Source of the DNA: Silene noctiflora
Taxonomy: Eukaryota > Streptophyta > Magnoliopsida > Caryophyllales > Caryophyllaceae
Direction: 5' to 3'
Length of the DNA stretch: 22,171 nucleotides
NCBI GenBank assembly: GCA_009801015.1
Contig: VHZZ01000048.1
Coordinates: forward strand, 400,567-422,737
Under the pieces are notes generated by a model that was not told the DNA's origin, searched no databases, and saw only the letters and a program-made list of their open reading frames with translations. The position numbers and the translations under genes are program-made. Shown here piece by piece: positions 20,267 through 22,171 of the stretch (position 1 is the stretch's first letter; every line of letters starts with the position of its first letter).

Positions 20267-20327
20267 TTAGTCAAAGGCTTCCTCAGGATTCCCGCCTTTC
20301 ACAGGATCAAACTGACAGCGACAGAAA
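20267..20327 (-). CDS. Candidate terminal exon of an unidentified minus-strand gene
   Basis: On the minus strand an acceptor-like ATATAG (20330-20328) or CAG (20314-20312) is followed by an open frame reading (FCRCQ)FDPVKGGNPEEAFD and a TAA at 20269-20267. The composition (Gly, Pro, Glu, Asp) and its GC content stand out from the AT-rich surroundings and look like a conserved protein tail. I do not recognise the family. Upstream exons were not found with confidence; a minus-strand frame near 20660-20810 is possible but unsupported. It could be a pseudogene fragment. Confidence 0.3.
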
Positions 20328-20510
20328 CTATATTTCATCAGAACAATGTAAGAAACGGCGATTAGGATCATAAAATCAAACAGTCACTTTTAATGAGATG
20401 GTTTCACAACAATACCAACATGAGAAAGCAATTCTTTTCTGACCAATTTAAATGGGGAAAGTATTCCACCGTTGCTCAATTCATATTATAGAGACTAAAA
20501 ATAGCAATGG

Positions 20511-20608
20511 TTAATTGGCTATTCTTTAAGTTTGTGGGTTCACGGTAGTTGTGTATAGTTAGGGGACGTTCACGGTAGTATTAATTGGGTATTCTTTAAG
20601 TTAGAGGT
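20511..20608. repeat. Nested short direct repeats (70-bp and 30-bp offsets)
   Basis: TTAATTGGSTATTCTTTAAGTT occurs at 20511 and again at 20581, exactly 70 bp apart. Within this, GTTCACGGTAGT occurs at 20538 and 20568, 30 bp apart. This looks like local duplication after slippage or a small decayed insertion. Confidence 0.8.
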
Positions 20609-21374
20609 TCGCTTATTCATGTTCAAAACCCTTTGTAGGAAGACTGAACTATCCATTAGTTCAAGTTTCCTTTTGTCTTCAAAATCGGGCAATGAAGACC
20701 TTGTTCTAAACAGTAACTGCTCCATTGTTTTGTAAAAATCTTGTAAACAAGTAAAAAGAAAAACAAATACCAATTATCCAACGGAAAAACAACCATCACA
20801 AGAGAATCTCCTAAAGAATACAATGGATATAATAAACGTAAATAAAAAACATGAAAGGTGCAACAAATCTAATAACGATCCACGCAACAAGCATACTACT
20901 GTGATACCGTCATGATGAAAGGAACAATCTAATATTTACTTCTACCAATCTATCAGCAAATTGCAAAAAACAAGTGTTACAAATAAACGCAGATGAAGTT
21001 CAAGAAAACACCTGAAATAAAAGCATTCACAATTCAATCATCATATACAAAACCATATTCCATAAATCATATAAAGTTCTAACTTTAGTTTCTAGGTTGA
21101 TGACAAACAATTAATAATTTTTAAAAATGACGAATATTCATATTCTTTTATCTTCTAATCCCTTGATCATGACTAGACATTATATATTCATTAATTCATT
21201 ATATATTCATCTAGAATAACTGATTAAATAAAGACAAAGAAGTAGGACAATACAAGATAAGAGATTGTCTTTTAAATTAACTTTTTAATTAAAAATATTA
21301 AAATAATATTGTTTATATTTAATATATCAAATATAATACTTGTATAAAAATATTAATATTTTAATAATATTCTT
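20609..21374. other. AT-rich spacer, no recognised gene
   Basis: A 67-codon minus-strand frame (20570-20773) has no family resemblance. A TTTATTTCAG acceptor-like site on the minus strand near 21010 could belong to the same unidentified gene as the tail at 20267. The end (21240-21374) is extremely A/T-rich with AATATTAATATTTTAATAATATT type runs. Confidence 0.35.
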
Positions 21375-21490
21375 AATTTATCTCTGACCCAACGGTCAAC
21401 GGGTCGGGTTTCAACCCTTAAAAAACGGTTCATTTTGGGTCACGGGTCAAGTTTTACGGGTCGGGTCGGGTCATGTTTTGACAGGTCTAT
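21375..21490. repeat. GGGTCGGGT-type dispersed repeat end
   Basis: The segment carries CAACGGTCAACGGGTCGGG, GGGTCACGGGTC, ACGGGTCGGGTCGGGTCATG and TTTTGACAGGTCTA. These words occur at the ends of high-copy plant repeats. The AT-rich block before it may be the element body. Other boundary not found. Confidence 0.4.
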
Positions 21491-21589
21491 CCTCAAGGTA
21501 TGAGATTGATCCCCTCCTTACTTGACTTAGTACCATGAACAACACTCCCATGACCATATAAGCCAGCTCCCACTACCAGCTATTGCCTT

Positions 21590-21665
21590 TGCCGGAGCCG
21601 CCTTCACCAGAGCTGCCTTCGCCGAAGCCTACACCGACTTCACTGGAGCCTACCGGAGCTACTGT
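21590..21665. repeat. Degenerate GCC-rich short tandem motif
   Basis: Variants of GCCGGAGCCGCCTTCACC recur about every 18 bp across this stretch (for example GCCGGAGCCGCC, ACCAGAGCTGCC, GCCGAAGCCTAC, ACTGGAGCCTACC). No supported coding frame. Confidence 0.45.
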
Positions 21666-21718
21666 GTTTGCCAAAGTCACTCCTCCACCCTCCTCTCCAA
21701 CCCTTGGGAATTTCTAAA

Positions 21719-21824
21719 CCACACCCACAACCACCACAGAAAGCACCACCAAATCAACACTCAAAACCTGGTCGGGTTTTGGGTGTTGATTTGGTGGTGC
21801 TTTCTGTGATGGTTGTGGGTGTGG
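21719..21824. repeat. Near-perfect 50-bp-stem hairpin with 6-nt loop
   Basis: Left arm 21719-21768 and right arm 21775-21824 are reverse complements over 50 bp with two differences. One gives a G-U wobble if transcribed, the other a C-A mismatch. The loop is TGGTCG (21769-21774). The arms contain the stretch CAGAAAGCACCACCAAATCA and its complement. Confidence 0.9.
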
Positions 21825-22171
21825 GTGGGAATTTCAAAGAGAGGAAGTAGAGCAAACCGTAGTTTTGCGTGGGTTGGGCAGGCTCGCGAGCGGCCGGCCG
21901 TCTCAGGTGAGTTGTCAGCAGTGGTGGAAGTTGGTGATGAATGGTGATGCTTAAGTGGTTGATTTTTAGGACTGAATCCATATATTTTATACCAAATAAG
22001 GAGGAAGATGAAAGGGAATTCCTTTCCTTTTCCTTCCTTTCCCTTTCCCTTTCTCTCATCCAAACCAAACGCCTCCTTAGTTCTTTGTATCCAGTGGCCT
22101 CGTACGAGTTTTCATACAATGGTTAAAATTTAAAAGAGCATCAACAATCATCACCGCGGCTAAGAGTATAT
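21825..22171. other. Window end, no supported gene
   Basis: Holds a GC-rich patch TCGCGAGCGGCCGGCCG (21885-21901) and a C/T-rich run (22018-22058) that resembles a decayed microsatellite. Open frames on both strands (up to 121 codons, minus) are low-complexity and overlap the hairpin, so I do not call them genes. Confidence 0.4.

Noticed and set aside
21754..22119. 121-codon minus-strand open frame
   Set aside because: Low-complexity Arg/Glu and Ser/Pro/Thr runs, overlaps the hairpin and a C/T-rich tract, no recognisable domain.

Overview
This is plant nuclear DNA, almost certainly from a eudicot. The genes have many short GT-AG introns, the spacers are AT-rich, and there are several kinds of non-autonomous DNA transposons. 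The first gene is a CYP84A-type ferulate/coniferaldehyde 5-hydroxylase. I suspect Caryophyllales, possibly Amaranthaceae, but the sequence alone does not settle this.

Layout. (1) 1-854, + strand: the tail of a hAT-like insertion in an intron, then the complete last exon of a ferulate 5-hydroxylase (F5H, CYP84A); its first exon lies before the window. (2) 1283-4404, - strand: a complete seven-exon gene for a 238-residue mitochondrial coiled-coil protein of the DUF1640/CCDC90 (FMP32/MCUR1-like) family. Its first intron is built of diverged tandem repeats. (3) 4405-6627: spacer with a G-box/ACGT cluster, a duplicated dispersed repeat and Stowaway-like MITE pieces. (4) 6628-17209, - strand: a complete ten-exon gene that I could splice without any frame conflict into a 1606-residue protein. 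The order is acidic N-terminus, PHD and cysteine cluster, SWIB, Plus3, GYF and a GW-containing tail. This is the architecture of Arabidopsis NERD (C3H19), the AGO2-binding chromatin and RNA-silencing protein, but the terminal CCCH zinc finger that names the family is not visible. (5) 17210-22171: a repeat-rich spacer with a 550-bp foldback Mutator-like MITE directly upstream of the NERD-like gene, a 249-bp MITE, one orphan exon-like tail of an unidentified minus-strand gene, and a 50-bp-stem near-perfect hairpin.

The most distinctive observations are these. Intron 8 of the NERD-like gene is a textbook AT-AC minor-spliceosome (U12) intron; it can be defined from its ATATCCTTT donor, TTCCTTAAC branch site and the reading frame, and it carries a transposon. 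Intron 9 is 111 nt, divisible by three and free of stops. The same GC-rich TIR element sits in two introns of this gene. The DUF1640 gene and the NERD-like gene are neighbours, which from memory is also the arrangement at two duplicated Arabidopsis loci.

The three proteins act in different processes: lignin monomer hydroxylation at the ER, the mitochondrial inner membrane, and nuclear chromatin/small-RNA silencing. I see no evidence for a joint pathway. No tRNA, rRNA, CRISPR array or viral gene was seen.
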